Source of the DNA: Struthio camelus
Lineage: Eukaryota; Chordata; Aves; Struthioniformes; Struthionidae
DNA length: 64,000 nt
Assembly (NCBI RefSeq): GCF_040807025.1
Contig: NC_090943.1
Location: forward strand, 5,876,356 to 5,940,355
Reading direction: 5' to 3'
Of the stretch, positions 62,124 to 64,000 are shown in pieces. Made by a program: the position numbers and the translations under genes. Each line of letters opens with the position of its first letter. Within the stretch, counting starts at the first letter, position 1. The notes below the pieces were generated by a model that saw only the letters and a list, made by a program, of their open reading frames with translations, did not search any database and was not told where the DNA came from.

Positions 62124-64000
62124 TCATAGTAAAATAGCAGCGCTAGAAAGCTGCTGTAGTAGCCACATTTCACAAAAATACATGACCGGTGTTTTATGTT
62201 GTACCGGTGAATACTGCTGATGATGTAATTACATTTTGGTAGCTAGTTTTTCTTGGAAATCTTTTCTTGGACATCTTATCTTTATGTGCTTTCGCTCAAG
62301 TACCTGATATAATCTTGCAGTTAACAATTGCTTTATATGTTGTATCAGAGTTTCAAAGTGATTCAAGCCACAGAAATGATCGGTGATGTGATTTTTTTAT
62401 TTCTTTAATTTTTGAAACTAGACACTTGGGGAAGGAGTACAGAGGGATACGTTGTCCAGCACATTCTCCAAGTGTGTTAAGTCTTTCCATGTACAAAGAG
62501 CAGCTGAGAGAGACGCTTTCAGGTGTGATTCTGAATCTATACTTTCTGAATCTGAAAGTACAGAAGTGTAAGGTGGATTGGAAAGGCAGACCATGAAATG
62601 ATGGAATTCATAGGCCTTAGGAGAAGAAGGAGAGAGAGAAAGAGGGCAAAAACATTAAAATCAGTGGCATGGCAAACTTCACTAAGCTCGGAGAGTTGGG
62701 AGACACAACTCAGTTCTTATAAGCCTAAAAGGGGGTGGGGGGGGCTTAAGATAAGGTGGCAGTTTTTTAACAGAATCATTATTGCGGAGATGAGCAGAGA
62801 TTGTCCCAGTTCAGATGAAGGACGTAAAATCTAGTGAGTAACTAGTCTGATAGGTTTCTTTGACACAAGAAGAAAGCCAACAGAAAGTCTGACCTAGTTT
62901 CTAGTAGGGATAATTTGAGCAGGGATAAGTATAAAAGTATATTTTGGTTTCTGTTTTTGTTTTATCCTCCCCACCGTCGCTCCTCTATGCTTTGTGCTTG
63001 CCAGCATGTGCACCTAGCAGAGAATACGGATAGCTGTGGGGAGGACGAAGAATCAGCAAGTAGTATTTTAGCATTAAAAGGAAGATGAAAGTTATGGTCT
63101 ACTGCTCAACACAAGAGGAAGTTACTAACTTCTGATGCTAAAATATTTTATTAAAATATTAAAATGGGAGGGAGAGTATGCTCAGTCTGACTAAAAATTT
63201 AATTGGGAGCAGATGACAAATTAAATAATTAGATACTTAGTAGGTGATGCAAAACTTACAATTTCAGAGCCACGAGCTGTTATCTCTGAGAACGTGCGAA
63301 GAGTAAATAAGGTTCTTAAAACAAACAAACAAAAAAAAAACAGAGAACAATGAACATAATACTTCAAAATTGTGGATTAGGCAGTCTAAATTTCCCAAAA
63401 AAGGAACATGGGAAAATAAGAACTCTTGCAAGAAAACAAGGAAACCTCTAATATCCAACAGATTTTCTCTCCAAGAATAAATCACCTTAAACCAACTGAA
63501 CTTATTTCTGTGATTTGGTAATAAGGAAAGGAGAGAAATAATAAATATGTCATGATTGCAGTGAAGCTTTTAAGACCCCAAGCTAGAAAAATGTCTACTG
63601 AAAAACTACTATAAAATTGGTGCATAAGTCTTTGCACAATAGATCAGTAGCTCAAGACCTCTCAAGGGATATGGGGGACTCCATAAAGAGGTTTCTCCTG
63701 GGTCTGATGCTAGTCAGTCATTGATGAGGTGGATGATGCAATGCCGAATATGCTTACTGAATGAACTAAATGTATATCTTGTCTTTTGCATACAGCTTGG
63801 TCAGACTGTGTCAAGATTCTGTGGAATAATTCTCTAAAAACTGAGAACAAGGAACAACTGGTTGTGTTGCTAGCCTGTAGAATATATTCAGATTTTTGTT
63901 ATAGTCAGGTTTGGCACACGGCAATAAAAGAAGATATATGGTTTTTTACGCGTTCCAATGTGACATTTGATTTGTAGGAAAGGTGAAGTAGTCCTGCTGC

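Larger units (their letters stand above)
39029..64000 (+). other. CTDSPL: CTDSPL intron 1 (5' part; runs off the window)
   Basis: The intron begins with GTGAGC at 39029 and continues to the window end. I recognised no second CTDSPL exon; the next should carry residues following the N-terminal segment and lead to the conserved FCCFRDY region. Open frames here are short and carry no recognisable domain. The stretch is T-rich on the sense strand, with many A/T homopolymers, one CR1 tail (55805-56110) and small simple repeats. A very long first intron agrees with what is known of this gene in other vertebrates. The intronic miR-26a-1 known from this gene was looked for by its mature sequence and not found. 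Confidence 0.8.

Noticed and set aside
1-64000. CRISPR arrays, operons, tRNA or rRNA genes, prophage or an unknown prokaryote-like system
   Set aside because: No regularly spaced direct repeats, no ribosome-binding-site-led gene runs, and no cloverleaf with intact A and B boxes were seen. The sequence is clearly vertebrate nuclear DNA.

Overview
The window looks like bird nuclear DNA. It has low gene density, one dense CpG island, an avian-type CR1 retroposon fragment and scattered old amniote SINE debris. There are no operons, prokaryotic genes, CRISPR arrays or recognisable viral genes. The exact bird lineage cannot be settled by eye.

The only protein-coding sequence I can support is one short exon, 38953-39028 on the + strand. 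It starts [14 protein letters not shown] and ends at a strong GTGAGC splice donor. The residues [11 protein letters not shown] closely match the conserved N-terminus of CTDSPL (SCP3/HYA22), a small HAD-family phosphatase acting on the RNA polymerase II C-terminal domain. The exon lies at the downstream edge of a CpG island (about 37530-38820) that should be the CTDSPL promoter. Everything from 39029 to the window end is then CTDSPL intron 1; no second exon was recognised.

Layout: (1) 1-37400 is flank upstream of CTDSPL. In human, ITGA9 lies upstream of CTDSPL in the same orientation, but I recognised no ITGA9 exon here. This flank holds several decayed MIR/CORE-SINE-like copies (about 1.75, 7.2, 9.0, 16.0, 19.4, 33.3 and 35.6 kb), short palindromic amniote repeats, an unidentified diverged repeat family (3.3, 12.8, 13.2 and 18.6 kb), a CA-rich block with a degenerate minisatellite (10.4-10.85 kb) and simple repeats. 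(2) 37400-38952 is the promoter, CpG island and 5' UTR, with GC boxes, G-rich/C-rich runs, GGA and CGG repeats, a YY1-like site, an octamer and a GATA motif. (3) 38953-39028 is coding exon 1. (4) 39029-64000 is intron 1, T-rich, with long A/T homopolymers, one minus-strand CR1 tail at 55.8-56.1 kb and few other recognisable repeats.

I found no convincing undescribed biological system. The most checkable oddities are the unidentified diverged repeat family upstream, the degenerate minisatellite beside CA tracts, the repeated AAGGTGCT/AGCACCTT palindrome, and possible alternative 5' UTR splicing inside the CpG island. Everything was judged by eye; no alignment or repeat-masking was run.
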